A stretch of DNA of 64,000 nt from Acidimicrobiia bacterium (GTDB taxonomy: Bacteria; Actinomycetota; Acidimicrobiia; UBA2766). The stretch lies in contig JADZDR010000064.1 in NCBI GenBank assembly GCA_020850945.1, forward strand, positions 1 through 64,000, read 5' to 3'. Shown piece by piece: positions 17,227 to 26,043 of this stretch. The stretch's first letter is position 1. Every line of letters starts with the position of its first letter. The translations under genes and the position numbers were made by a program. The notes beneath the pieces were generated by a model. The model saw only the letters and a list, made by a program, of their open reading frames with translations, was not told where the DNA came from and made no database searches.

Positions 17227-17817
17227 TCATGGTTCGAGGACGACCTCGATCGCACCGGACTCGCGGTCCGCCGCGACCCGGAAGGCCTCCGTGGCCTCGT
17301 CGAGGGGGAAGCGATGCGTGACGAGGGCGGTGGCGATCTCGGGACGGGTGGCGAGGATCCGGGCCGCGACGTCGATCTCGCGGGTGTCGCCGTCGTATCC
17401 GCAGCCCACCGGGCAGACGAACCGGAGCTCCTTGACGACGGCGACAAGTCCGGACACGTGCATCGTCCCCCAGTGCGTGCCGAGGACGAGGACTGTGCCA
17501 CCGGGCCGGACCAGCTCACAGGCGTGGGCGAGAGCACCTTGGGTTCCTGCCGCGTCGACGACGACGTCATAGCGGTCGGAGGCCCGGATGCGGGCGCCGA
17601 GCTGAGTGCCTGCCTCCATCTGATGGGGATGACGGGCGACGAGATCCACATCGAGGCCGGTGGAGGTCGCGCTCGCCACGGCACAGAGCCCGATCGTGCC
17701 CGCCCCGACGACGGCGACCCGCATCCCTTCTGTCGCCTCGGACAGTCCCCAGCCGTGGACTGCGACGGCAAGGGGCTCGACGAGACACGCACACGCCGGG
17801 AAGGTATGGTGCCACAT
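17227..17817 (-). pseudogene. N-terminally truncated zinc-binding MDR dehydrogenase
   Basis: The 196 residues correspond to the C-terminal half of a medium-chain dehydrogenase. They start at ACLVEPLAVAVHGWGLSE, then show the Rossmann VAVVGAGTIGLCAVASA, DVVVDAAGTQGALA, and a normal C-terminus (PLDEATEAFRVAADRESGAIEVVLEP). Family members are about 340-350 residues, and the first 140-150 residues, which hold the GroES-like fold and the catalytic zinc ligands, are missing. Immediately upstream lies the divergent SDR gene (start 17841), so the 5' part was probably lost in a rearrangement that placed the SDR gene here. It cannot be catalytically normal. The remaining frame is intact, so a residual NAD(P)-binding protein cannot be excluded. 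Confidence 0.75.
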
Positions 17818-17840
17818 CGATCCCGATCCGGGAGGTGGAC

Positions 17841-18731
17841 GTGGACCTCGGTTTCGACAGCAGGGTTGCAGTGATCACCGGTGCCGGAGGAGGGCTGGGA
17901 CGGGCCCATGCGCTCGAGCTCGCCCGCCGCGGCGCCCGGATCGTGGTCAACGACCTCGGCGGGGCAGTGGACGGGAGTGGCTCGTCGGCGACTCCGGCCG
18001 AACAGGTCGTGAAGGAGATCGAGGATCTCGGTGGCGAAGCGGTCGCCAACGCCGACTCCGTGGCGAGCGCCGCCGGGGGCGAAGCCATCGTGAAGACCGC
18101 CCTCGACAGCTTCGGCCACGTCGACATCGTGATCAACAACGCGGGGATCCTGCGTGACAAGACCTTCGCGAAGATGACGCCGGACTTCCTCGATCCGGTG
18201 GTCGACGTCCACCTGAAGGGTGCGTTCAACGTCGCCCGCCCGGCGTGGGACCACATGAAGGAGCGAGGCTACGGACGCATCGTGAACACGGCGTCGAACG
18301 CGGGGATCCTCGGCAACTTCGGTCAGACGAACTACGGGGCGGCCAAGATGGGCCTCGTCGGCCTCACACGCGTCCTCGCCCAGGAGGGGAGGAAGTACGA
18401 CATCAAGGTGAACGCGATCGCTCCCATCGCCCGCACGCGCATGACCGAGGAGCTGCTCGGTCCCCTCGCCGAGAAGCTCGACCCCGAGACCGTCACGCCC
18501 GTGGTCGCGTGGCTCGTACACGAGGACTGCCCGGTGACGGGGGAGATCTACTCCGCCGGCGGTGGCCGCGTCGCCCGGTTCTTCGTCGGGATGACCAAAG
18601 GCTGGTTCGATCCCGACATCACGATGGAATCCGTGCGCGACCACTTCGACGAGATCCGAGACGAAGCGGGCTACACCGTCCCGCGGGGAACGAACGACGA
18701 GATCAAACTCGTCCTCGACGCCCTGAGTTGA
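17841..18731 (+). CDS. SDR dehydrogenase, MFE-2 (17-beta-HSD4)-like
   Basis: A 296-residue short-chain dehydrogenase with the cofactor motif TGAGGGLGRAHALELA, the NDLGGAVDGSG stretch typical of the dehydrogenase unit of multifunctional enzyme 2, NNAG at the fourth strand, and the catalytic Ser, Tyr and Lys in NTASNAG and YGAAKMG. Its C-terminal 60 residues (GMTKGWFDPDITMESVRDHFDEI) also match MFE-2-type proteins. Expected reaction: oxidation of (3R)-hydroxyacyl-CoA in beta-oxidation of fatty acids or sterol side chains. The GTG at 17841 has GGAGGT 4-5 nt ahead. The glutathione peroxidase gene follows by 25 bp. Confidence 0.9.
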   Translation: MDLGFDSRVAVITGAGGGLGRAHALELARRGARIVVNDLGGAVDGSGSSATPAEQVVKEIEDLGGEAVANADSVASAAGGEAIVKTALDSFGHVDIVINNAGILRDKTFAKMTPDFLDPVVDVHLKGAFNVARPAWDHMKERGYGRIVNTASNAGILGNFGQTNYGAAKMGLVGLTRVLAQEGRKYDIKVNAIAPIARTRMTEELLGPLAEKLDPETVTPVVAWLVHEDCPVTGEIYSAGGGRVARFFVGMTKGWFDPDITMESVRDHFDEIRDEAGYTVPRGTNDEIKLVLDALS

Positions 18732-18756
18732 CGCCGAACCGAGGAAGGGGAACGAC

Positions 18757-19245
18757 GTGTCCGTCTACGACATCGAGATCGACACCCTCGAGGGGGAACC
18801 CGGGCGGCTCGCAGAGCAAGCGGGCGGGGCGGGCCTCGTGGTCAACGTGGCATCGAAGTGCGGGTTGACCCCGCAGTACGCCGCACTCCAGCGGCTCCAC
18901 GACACGTACTCCGCCCGTGGCTTCTCGGTCCTCGGCTTCCCCTGCAACCAGTTCCTCGAGCAGGAACCGGGCACACCCGAGGAGATCCGCGAGTTCGTCA
19001 CGGACGAGTACGCCGTGACGTTCCCGATCTTCGCGAAGCTCGACGTGAACGGCGACGCCAGACACCCCCTCTACGCAGCGCTCGTCGACACAGCGGACGC
19101 CGACGGCTACAGCGGTGACATCCGGTGGAACTTCGAGAAGTTCCTCGTCTCCGCCGACGGGAAGGTCGTGGCCCGCTTCGCGCCGACGGTCGAGCCCGAC
19201 GACCCACAGATCGTCGATGCGATCGAGTCGCTGCTCGCCGATTGA
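18757..19245 (+). CDS. Glutathione peroxidase family thiol peroxidase
   Basis: A 162-residue GPx-like protein. The peroxidatic Cys is C35 in VNVASKCGLTPQY. The FPCNQFLEQEPG loop and the WNFEKFLV segment (Trp and Asn of the active site) are present. The helix that carries the resolving Cys in thioredoxin-dependent GPx enzymes (usually C-x-x-F before FPIF) has no Cys here. The enzyme may therefore work as a 1-Cys peroxidase or use another reductant. It reduces peroxides in the cytosol. The start is GTG at 18757, with a GAGGAAGGGG ribosome site. It lies downstream of the SDR and is probably co-transcribed. Confidence 0.92.
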   Translation: MSVYDIEIDTLEGEPGRLAEQAGGAGLVVNVASKCGLTPQYAALQRLHDTYSARGFSVLGFPCNQFLEQEPGTPEEIREFVTDEYAVTFPIFAKLDVNGDARHPLYAALVDTADADGYSGDIRWNFEKFLVSADGKVVARFAPTVEPDDPQIVDAIESLLAD

Positions 19246-19428
19246 GCCTGCCCCGCGCATGTCACCCGTCCCCGAGTCACCACCGTGTGCGAGCCACCGG
19301 GCTCTCGACATCCTCTGCCCGTGCCCTCTCATGTGCCCGGTCGCGAAGTCGGTGATCGCAGGCCGGCACCCGCCCGCCCCCCACCCGGGTCGCGACCACG
19401 GGGCCGGCACGGACGACGACGGTGCGTC

Positions 19429-20190
19429 TCAGGACAGGACGACTTCCTGAGGCTCGCGTGGCACGGGCAGCACTCCGTCCGCATCTTCGGCCTTGCCCAT
19501 CCTGATGCGCAACACGCAGTCGAACTCGGGCAGGTTCGGTTCGAAGTGGAACGACATCACGTCGTCCGGTCCGAAGAGCCGCTCGCATGCCGCCTTGCAC
19601 CCGTAGAGGCAGGCGTAGGTCTGCGGTTCGGTCTCGCTCACGACGGTGTGCATGGCGCAGCGCGGGATGTAGGCCTCGATGACGCCGTCCTCGACGGAGC
19701 GGATCTCGACGGGGCCGACCAGGAACGACGAGAGGCCGACGACGCCGGCCATGCGGTCCGCCAGTGGGCCGTCGTACATCGCCTTCATCCCGCCCGGCAG
19801 TCCCGTGTCTCCGTTCTCCATGAGGGGCTTCATCCAGCCGATCCAGCTCTCGAGGCGGTTCGCGATCGTGCTCGTGATCAGCTCGTGGAAGTCGGGCTCC
19901 GCCATGCGGGGTCGCAACTCGCTGCACACCCACTCGAGCTCCCGCACGAAGTTGCCGTAGCGTTTCCTCCAACTCGCCCGCGGGGAGTCCCGCCACGACA
20001 GCGGCTTGCGCTGCGCCTTCACCTCCTCGTACTCACGGTCGACTGTCGCCGGGTCGTCGGCGAGGAGGCGGAGGACCGGCAGATAGGTCTCCTCGACGAT
20101 TCCACCCACTCGCTTGAGCTGCGACCTCATCACGAGGTCGTCCCATACGGCCCTCGGTCCGTAGTCCTCCTGCAGGGAATCCAGCACCAC
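19429..20190 (-). CDS. Conserved cysteine-containing protein, function unknown
   Basis: A 253-residue soluble protein starting at GTG 20190 behind GGGAGAGG. The N-terminal two thirds are helical and charged. The C-terminal third has a compact pattern: RCAMHTVVSE, YACLYGCKAACERLFGPD and FHFEPNLPEFDCVLRIRM. The Cys-x3-Cys-x3-Cys cluster plus the FEP...FDC ending recall L-2-amino-thiazoline-4-carboxylate hydrolase-like proteins, but I would not assign that function. An interrupted inverted repeat (TGAAC, 3 nt, GTTCA; 20214-20226) lies just upstream of the start and could be an operator. No operon partner. Confidence 0.6.
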   Translation of the reverse strand: MVLDSLQEDYGPRAVWDDLVMRSQLKRVGGIVEETYLPVLRLLADDPATVDREYEEVKAQRKPLSWRDSPRASWRKRYGNFVRELEWVCSELRPRMAEPDFHELITSTIANRLESWIGWMKPLMENGDTGLPGGMKAMYDGPLADRMAGVVGLSSFLVGPVEIRSVEDGVIEAYIPRCAMHTVVSETEPQTYACLYGCKAACERLFGPDDVMSFHFEPNLPEFDCVLRIRMGKAEDADGVLPVPREPQEVVLS

Positions 20191-20305
20191 GGCGACCTCT
20201 CCCGACTTGTCGGTGAACGGCGTTCAGACCAGCCTAACCGGGTCGGGCCGGGACGCCCAGCGCGGTGTGTCGCGGGCCGAGTGCGTCGCCGCCGTCACCG
20301 ACCTG

Positions 20306-20318
20306 TACCTTGCGTCGC
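20306..20318 (+). promoter_or_regulatory. -10 element placed for a leaderless transcript (VOC gene)
   Basis: TACCTT at 20306-20311 ends 7 nt before the ATG at 20319, and there is no ribosome site. This supports 20319 as the start. Confidence 0.45.
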
Positions 20319-20792
20319 ATGTCCGATCGTCCCTTCCGCGTGCTCGGCCTCCAACAGATCGCGGTCGGGGGTCCCGACAAGACGGCTCTGCGCCGCCTCT
20401 GGGTCGAGACCCTCGGCCTCACCGTGCAAGGCACGTTCCGCAGTGAGACGGAGAACGTCGACGAGGACATCGCCACTGCCGGGACGGGACCTCTCGCCGT
20501 CGAGGTCGACCTCATGCAGCCGATCGATCCCGACGTCCGACCCCGGGTCCACGAACCCCCCTTGAACCATGTGGGCCTCTGGGTGGACGACCTTGCCGCG
20601 GCCGTGGCGTGGATGGAGGACAACGGCGTGCGCTTCACACCCGGCGGTATCAGGAAGGGTGCCGCCGGCCACGACGTCTGCTTCATCCACCCCAAGGGCG
20701 ACGAGGTGCATCCCGTCGGCGGGGAGGGTGTCCTCATCGAGCTCGTGCAGGCACCACCTGACGTGATTGCAGCCTTCGAGTCGCTCACCTGA
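20319..20792 (+). CDS. VOC superfamily protein (methylmalonyl-CoA epimerase/glyoxalase-like)
   Basis: A 157-residue protein with two beta-alpha-beta-beta-beta modules. The first metal ligand region is [20 protein letters not shown], where the usual His is replaced by Gln. [20 protein letters not shown] starts the second module with a His, and Glu residues follow in both halves. The order and length resemble methylmalonyl-CoA epimerase and glyoxalase I relatives. With a Gln at the first position, the metal set is like those of several VOC lyases. The specific reaction is not readable. It precedes an MFS gene with 76 bp between. Confidence 0.75.
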   Translation: MSDRPFRVLGLQQIAVGGPDKTALRRLWVETLGLTVQGTFRSETENVDEDIATAGTGPLAVEVDLMQPIDPDVRPRVHEPPLNHVGLWVDDLAAAVAWMEDNGVRFTPGGIRKGAAGHDVCFIHPKGDEVHPVGGEGVLIELVQAPPDVIAAFESLT

Positions 20793-20868
20793 TTCCCTAT
20801 GTGCGCCGGGACCCGGGAAAGATGTGGCATCGGCCCGTGCCGGGTGCTCTCATGGGCGCGTGCACGGT

Positions 20869-22035
20869 ATGCCCGAGAGACGGATGATCGCAGCCGCGAT
20901 CCTGTCGCCGTGCGTGTCCGTCCTTCCCGTGATGTTGCTCGGCGCCACGTCAGTGCAGCTCGCCGACGACCTTCACGTCGACCCCGCGACCCTCGGGATC
21001 CTCGCCACGACGTTCTTCCTCGCTTCCGCTCTCTTCAGTTTCGTGGCGGCGCGCACGGTCGAGATCCGTCTCGGTGCCGGCACGTCGATGCGCATCGCGG
21101 CCGTGTGCTCAGCCGGCGCCCTCCTCGGTGTCGCCTCGATCTCGGACCGGTGGGTCGCCGTGCCGTTCCTCGTGATCGCGGGCCTCGCGAACGCACTCGC
21201 GCAGCCCGCCGCGAACCTCCTCGTCGCCCGACGCGTTCCGCCGGCCCGGCAGGGCTTCTACTTCGCCGTCAAGCAGTCGGCGGTGATCGGTGCCTCGATG
21301 CTGGCCGGCGTGTCCGTCCCCACTCTCGTCGTCCACTTCGGATGGCGCGTGGCATACGTCGCCGCGGCCGGCCTCGCCCTCGCCGCCGTGTGGGTCGCTC
21401 CCGCCCACATCCCCGGGACAACACCCGCTGACGGGCCGCAGGGCGCGGCTCGCCTCTCGCGGCGGGGACCGATGCTCGTGCTCGCCGCCGCGGTCGGTGT
21501 GGGAGCGGCGGCTGTCGCCGCCCTGCCCGCGTTCCTCGTGTCTGCGGCGTCCGAGATCGGCATCTCGGACGCACGTGCCGGTAGCCTGCTCGCCATCGCC
21601 GGCCTGTGCGGAATCGGCTCGCGTCTCGCTGTGGGCCGGGCTGCGGACTCCTTGGGGGGAGAGCCACTCAAAGGTGTCGCCGCAATGCTCATCGTCGGCT
21701 CGGCCGGTCTCGCTCTCCTCTCCTCGACCGGCCCGGCCTTCATCCTGGGTGCCTTCGTTGCCTACGCGTTCGGCTGGGGTTGGCCCGGCCTCTTCCACGT
21801 CGGGATCGTGAGGCACAACCGGGATGTGCCGAGCATCGCAACCGGTGTCACGCAGACCGGTGTCTACATCGGCGGCGTTGTCGGTCCCGCCCTCTTCGGC
21901 GCGATCGCAGAAGGCCGCGGCTTCTCGACTGCATGGTTGGTCGTCGCGGGGCTGATGGCCGTCTCGGCCGCCGGCATCCGCCTCGGTGCACACCTGCTGG
22001 CACGGCCCGAACCGGAGGTGGAAGCGGTTGCCTGA
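20869..22035 (+). CDS. MFS transporter
   Basis: A 388-residue protein with 12 predicted hydrophobic helices and a cytosolic loop in the middle (about residues 185-205). The first half has the LATTFFLASALFSFVAAR and SMLAGVSVPTLVVHFGWRVA helices, typical of cyanate/CynX-like and other short MFS proteins. Substrate unknown. The ATG at 20869 lacks a strong ribosome site, and an ATG at 20884 is possible. Its stop overlaps the TTG start of the hydrolase by 8 bp, so the two genes are coupled. Confidence 0.88.
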   Translation: MPERRMIAAAILSPCVSVLPVMLLGATSVQLADDLHVDPATLGILATTFFLASALFSFVAARTVEIRLGAGTSMRIAAVCSAGALLGVASISDRWVAVPFLVIAGLANALAQPAANLLVARRVPPARQGFYFAVKQSAVIGASMLAGVSVPTLVVHFGWRVAYVAAAGLALAAVWVAPAHIPGTTPADGPQGAARLSRRGPMLVLAAAVGVGAAAVAALPAFLVSAASEIGISDARAGSLLAIAGLCGIGSRLAVGRAADSLGGEPLKGVAAMLIVGSAGLALLSSTGPAFILGAFVAYAFGWGWPGLFHVGIVRHNRDVPSIATGVTQTGVYIGGVVGPALFGAIAEGRGFSTAWLVVAGLMAVSAAGIRLGAHLLARPEPEVEAVA

Positions 22036-22954
22036 GTCGCCCCTCTGGTTTCGTTCCGCCCTCGCCGCGCCGGGCATCGAAGCTCGTGTCGACGTGGCCG
22101 GCTGCCCCATCCACTACCTCCATTGGGGGGACACCTCGGCACCCGGCCTCGTGCTCGTGCACGGCGGTGGGGGCCACGCCCACTGGTGGTCCTTCCTCGC
22201 CCCGCTCCTGGCCCGCCAGTACCGTGTGGTCGCGCTCGACCTGAGCGGCCACGGCGACTCCGGACGCAGGGATTCGTATCCGCGTCAGGTGTGGGCCGAC
22301 GAGATCATGGCCGTCGCGGCACACGCCGGGATCGGGAGCCCACCCGTCCTCGTAGGCCACTCGATGGGTGGCCTCATCGCCATCTACACGGCTGCGACCT
22401 ACGGGGACGAGCTGGCCGGTGTCGTCGTCGTCGATGCCCCCGTGCGTCGCCCCGATCCCGAGACGGAGGAGGCGGCGCGCAAGAGACGGGGGGCGCTCAA
22501 CCGCCTCTTCGTGTACCGGTCACGCGAGGCGGCGTTGAAGCGTTTCGCACTCATCCCGCCCCAGCCCGTCGAGAACGACTTCATCCTCGAGCACATCGCG
22601 TGGCACTCCGTACGGGAGGTAGACACCGACGACGGTCCGAGCGGGTGGACCTGGAAGTTCCACCCGCTCATCTACATCCAGTACTTCCCGCACGAGATCC
22701 ACGAGGTGCTCGCGAAGGTGAAGTGCCGCATCGCACTCTTCCGCGGGGAGTTGAGCACGAGCGTGACCCCCGAGACGCACGAGTACATGGTGGGCCTCCT
22801 CGAGCGCAACGTGCCCGAGGTCGAGATCCCCCAGGCGTACCACCATCTCCTCATCGACCAGCCCCTCGCGTTCGTGGCGGCGCTTCGCGCGCTGCTGAGC
22901 GACTGGGAGCACACCGTCCCGCGTCACGGTCCGGGATCCGACCGCGCAAGTTGA
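22028..22954 (+). CDS. Alpha/beta hydrolase
   Basis: A 308-residue alpha/beta-hydrolase. The oxyanion HGGGGHAHWW loop, the nucleophile elbow GHSMGG, the DLSGHGDSGR strand and the late His in QAYHHLLIDQP are all present. Family members hydrolyse esters, epoxides, C-C bonds or lactones, and nothing here fixes the substrate. The TTG at 22028 is chosen because GGAGGTGGA lies 6-7 nt upstream and it overlaps the MFS stop. The palindrome at 22978 begins 23 bp after the stop. Confidence 0.9.
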   Translation: MPESPLWFRSALAAPGIEARVDVAGCPIHYLHWGDTSAPGLVLVHGGGGHAHWWSFLAPLLARQYRVVALDLSGHGDSGRRDSYPRQVWADEIMAVAAHAGIGSPPVLVGHSMGGLIAIYTAATYGDELAGVVVVDAPVRRPDPETEEAARKRRGALNRLFVYRSREAALKRFALIPPQPVENDFILEHIAWHSVREVDTDDGPSGWTWKFHPLIYIQYFPHEIHEVLAKVKCRIALFRGELSTSVTPETHEYMVGLLERNVPEVEIPQAYHHLLIDQPLAFVAALRALLSDWEHTVPRHGPGSDRAS

Positions 22955-22977
22955 GGACCCAGCCCGACCCGAGCGAC

Positions 22978-23019
22978 CTGGGTACCTGAGCGGCGATATA
23001 TCGCCGCTCAGGTACCCAG
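22978..23019. repeat. Perfect 42-bp palindrome, copy 2
   Basis: Identical over 42 bp to 5027-5068, again fully self-complementary with centre GATATATC. The flanking bases differ from copy 1 and stop pairing. It sits between the alpha/beta hydrolase stop and the aldehyde dehydrogenase start (23131), where transcription runs in one direction. It could terminate the first operon or be a binding site for the second. Confidence 0.95.
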
Positions 23020-23130
23020 TGTCCGCGTGCATCCCCGCCGCTGCCGCTGTCACCACGCGCCGGGGTGCGCTACGGTCGAAGGGAAGTCGCCACGAAGCAC
23101 GACCCGGACACGGCCGATCGGGGGATACGG

Positions 23131-24558
23131 ATGACGGACACGTACCACGACAGGATCTACGTCGACGGCGCCTGGACCGTTCCCGACGGCAAGGGGGCGA
23201 TCGAGGTCGTGAACTCCTCGACCGAAGAGGTCATGGGTCACGTGCCCGAGTGCGACGCGACCGACGCAGACCGTGCCGTGGCCGCCGCCCGCAGCGCGTT
23301 CGACGCCTGGTCCGGAACCGACGCGGCGGAACGGTCAGGCCTCCTGCGGGCGATCTCGGAGGGGATCATGTCCCGGGCCGAGGAGATCGGCGAGCTGATT
23401 GCCCGCGAAGTCGGTATGCCCCTCAAGCTGTCGATTCCGATCCAGGCCATGAACCCCGCCCAGACCTTCGTGCGCCAAGCCGAGATCCTCGACTCCTTCA
23501 CCTGGACGGAGGAGGCGGGGCGCGCCGAGGTGGTCTTCGAGCCCGTCGGTGTCGTGGGTGCGATCACGCCGTGGAACTATCCCCTGCACCAGATCTCCCT
23601 CAAGGTCGCCCCCGCCCTCGCCGCGGGATGCACGGTCGTGCTCAAACCCTCCGAGGTCGCCCCGCTCAATGCCTTCGTCTTCGCGGAGATCGCCGACGCG
23701 GCAGGTGTGCCGCCAGGCGTCTTCAACCTCGTGTCGGGGTTCGGGCCCGTCGTGGGCGAGGCGATCGCCCGTAGTCCCGAGGTCGACATGGTGAGCTTCA
23801 CCGGGTCGACCCGCGCGGGCAGGCGCGTTTCCGAGCTCGCGAGCGCGACCGTCAAGAGAGTCCAACTCGAGCTCGGCGGCAAGTCGGCGAACGTCATCCT
23901 CGACGACGCCGATCTCGAGGCGGCTGTGACGGGAGGGGTCCGCAACGCCTTCCTGAACTCGGGCCAGACGTGCTCGGCGCATACACGCATGCTCGTACCC
24001 CGCGACAGGCTCGCCGAGGTGGAGGCACTGGCAGCGCAGGCCGCGGAGGCCCTCACGCCGGGCGACCCCCTCGGTGCCGGCAAGCTCGGCCCCCTCGTCT
24101 CCGCCCGCCAACTCGCCCGCGTGCGGGAATACATCCGGGCGGGTGTCGAGGAGGGGGCGAGGCTCGTCACAGGTGGCGACGACCTGCCCGACGGGCTCAC
24201 GCGCGGCTACTACGTGCGGCCCACGGTCTTCTCGGACGTGAAGCCCCACGCGCGGATCGCGCAGGAGGAGATCTTCGGTCCTGTGCTCGCCATCATCCCC
24301 TACGACACGGAGGACGAGGCGATCGACATCGCCAACGACACGATCTACGGCCTGTCCGGAGGTGTCTGGTCGGCGGACCCCGACCGCGCGCGGCGGGTTG
24401 CGCTGGCGCTGCGCACGGGTGAGGTCGCGATCAACGGAGGCGGCTCCGAGCCACTCGCCCCCTTCGGCGGGTACAAGCAGTCGGGACTCGGGCGCGAAGC
24501 GGGCGTCTACGGCTTCGAGGAGTATCTCGAGACGAAGGCCCTCCTCCGGCGCGACTGA
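23131..24558 (+). CDS. Aldehyde dehydrogenase (NAD(P)+-dependent)
   Basis: A 475-residue ALDH superfamily enzyme with [12 protein letters not shown] for cofactor binding, [13 protein letters not shown], the catalytic Glu E247 in [10 protein letters not shown] and the nucleophile C281 in [12 protein letters not shown]. Near the C-terminus are [13 protein letters not shown] and [14 protein letters not shown]. These match the class used for medium-chain or semialdehyde substrates in actinobacteria. The expected reaction is oxidation of an aldehyde to a carboxylate or acyl derivative. The ATG at 23131 starts the standard N-terminus. A TACGGT (23071-23076) may be a -10 with a 50-nt leader. A terminator-like hairpin follows the gene. 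Confidence 0.95.
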   Translation: MTDTYHDRIYVDGAWTVPDGKGAIEVVNSSTEEVMGHVPECDATDADRAVAAARSAFDAWSGTDAAERSGLLRAISEGIMSRAEEIGELIAREVGMPLKLSIPIQAMNPAQTFVRQAEILDSFTWTEEAGRAEVVFEPVGVVGAITPWNYPLHQISLKVAPALAAGCTVVLKPSEVAPLNAFVFAEIADAAGVPPGVFNLVSGFGPVVGEAIARSPEVDMVSFTGSTRAGRRVSELASATVKRVQLELGGKSANVILDDADLEAAVTGGVRNAFLNSGQTCSAHTRMLVPRDRLAEVEALAAQAAEALTPGDPLGAGKLGPLVSARQLARVREYIRAGVEEGARLVTGGDDLPDGLTRGYYVRPTVFSDVKPHARIAQEEIFGPVLAIIPYDTEDEAIDIANDTIYGLSGGVWSADPDRARRVALALRTGEVAINGGGSEPLAPFGGYKQSGLGREAGVYGFEEYLETKALLRRD

Positions 24559-24559
24559 G

Positions 24560-24586
24560 CACGGGCGCGAGCGGGGCCCGCCCGTG
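24560..24586 (+). terminator. Hairpin after aldehyde dehydrogenase
   Basis: CACGGGCG and CGCCCGTG form an 8-bp stem around an 11-nt loop, starting 2 bp after the stop codon. There is no T-run. It is a candidate terminator, or a boundary before the branched fatty acid genes. Confidence 0.4.
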
Positions 24587-24603
24587 TCTGGCAGGATGTC
24601 CCG

Positions 24604-25983
24604 ATGACCGAGGGCAGAGCGGATTTCGAACGGGCCCGTGACGAGTTCGTGACCACCTTCCGGCGCGCGACCACGACACCGGGCTCAGTCCGTCTCGGCA
24701 AGCGCACGACGAACCTCTTCCGGCCGCGGCGGCGCACCAGGTCCCGTCGCCTTCCCACGGCCGGGCTCGACATGGTCCTCGACGTGGATACCGAACACAA
24801 GGTGGCACGCGTGGGCGGGATGACGACTTACGACACGTTCGTCGACGGCACACTGCCGCTCGGACTCATGCCCGCCGTCGTTCCCGAGCTGCGCTCCATC
24901 ACGGTGGGCGGTGCGGTCACCGGGGTCGGAATCGAGTCGACGTCTTGGATGCACGGCCTCGTGCACGAGACGGCCACGCGCGTCGAGATCCTCACGGGAA
25001 CGGGTGACGTCGTGATCGCCGACCGCAGCGGACCCCACGCCGACCTCTTCTTCGGCTTCCCGAACTCGTACGGAACACTCGGGTATGCACTCTCGGTCGA
25101 CGTTGCCGTGCAGCCGATCTCTCCCTTCGTGCGCCTCACACACGCGCGGTGCACATCACCCCAAGAGCTCTTCGCGACGATCGCCGACGTGTGCGAGACG
25201 GGCGTGTTCGACGAGACACCCGTCGACTTCGTGGACGGCTCGATCTTCGGGCAGGACGAGATGTACCTCACGCTCGGCACGTTCGTCGACGCCGCCGCTG
25301 ACTCCACGCCCAGCGACTACACGTGGATGGGCATCTACCACCACGCGGTCCGCGAGAGGGACTCGGATCTGCTCACAGCCCGCGGCTATCTGTGGCGATG
25401 GGACACGGACTGGTTCTGGTGTTCGGGCAACCTCGGCTTCGAACGGACCTGGGTGCGGGCCCTCGCCGGCCGCGAGCTGCTGAGATCGACCACGTATCGC
25501 CGCCTCCTGGCACTCGAGCACAGATGGCAGCTCACCGCCCGCAAGCGGCGTCTCACGGGTGAGAACCAGCGGGAGCCGGTGATCCAGGATGTCGAGATCC
25601 CGATCGAGCGGGCAGGCGACTTCATGCGCTTCTTCGCGGACGAGGTCGGCATAGTGCCCGTCTGGGTCTGTCCCGTACGCGCGTCGGAGGATGCCGGCCG
25701 CTTCCCCCTCTACGCGATGCGAAACGGCGCCCTGTACGTGAACTTCGGATTCTGGTCGAGTGTGGAGCTCCTCCCCGGCATGTCCGAGCACCACCACAAC
25801 CGACGGATCGAAGCCGTGGTCGAAGACCTCGGGGGACGTAAGTCCCTGTACTCGACCGCGTTCTACGACCGGGCCGAGTTCGACCGCATCTACGACATCG
25901 GCGCCTACGAGAAGCTGAAGACGACTTACGACCCGGACGGGCGACTGCCCGACCTGTACGCCAAGACCGTGATGCGGGCCTAG
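24604..25983 (+). CDS. tmsA: FAD-binding oxidoreductase, TmsA-like (10-methyl fatty acid synthesis)
   Basis: A 459-residue protein of the PCMH-type FAD family, close to the DHCR24/DIMINUTO group. The FAD domain shows VGGAVTGVGIESTSWMHGLV and NSYGTLGYAL, and the C-terminal domain holds aromatic-rich segments such as WRWDTDWFWCSGNLGFERT. In mycobacteria and related organisms a gene of this type, paired with a CFA-like methyltransferase, reduces a 10-methylene fatty acyl phospholipid to the 10-methyl form (tuberculostearic-type acid). The next gene is such a methyltransferase, 60 bp downstream. The pairing, more than the sequence alone, supports the call. A CAGGAT (24592-24597) 6 nt before the ATG may be a -10 element. 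Confidence 0.75.
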   Translation: MTEGRADFERARDEFVTTFRRATTTPGSVRLGKRTTNLFRPRRRTRSRRLPTAGLDMVLDVDTEHKVARVGGMTTYDTFVDGTLPLGLMPAVVPELRSITVGGAVTGVGIESTSWMHGLVHETATRVEILTGTGDVVIADRSGPHADLFFGFPNSYGTLGYALSVDVAVQPISPFVRLTHARCTSPQELFATIADVCETGVFDETPVDFVDGSIFGQDEMYLTLGTFVDAAADSTPSDYTWMGIYHHAVRERDSDLLTARGYLWRWDTDWFWCSGNLGFERTWVRALAGRELLRSTTYRRLLALEHRWQLTARKRRLTGENQREPVIQDVEIPIERAGDFMRFFADEVGIVPVWVCPVRASEDAGRFPLYAMRNGALYVNFGFWSSVELLPGMSEHHHNRRIEAVVEDLGGRKSLYSTAFYDRAEFDRIYDIGAYEKLKTTYDPDGRLPDLYAKTVMRA

Positions 25984-26043
25984 TTTGTGCCGCAACGGGG
26001 GTAACCACTTCCTCCGGTGGCACAACCGGTAGAGGAGGCGAAC

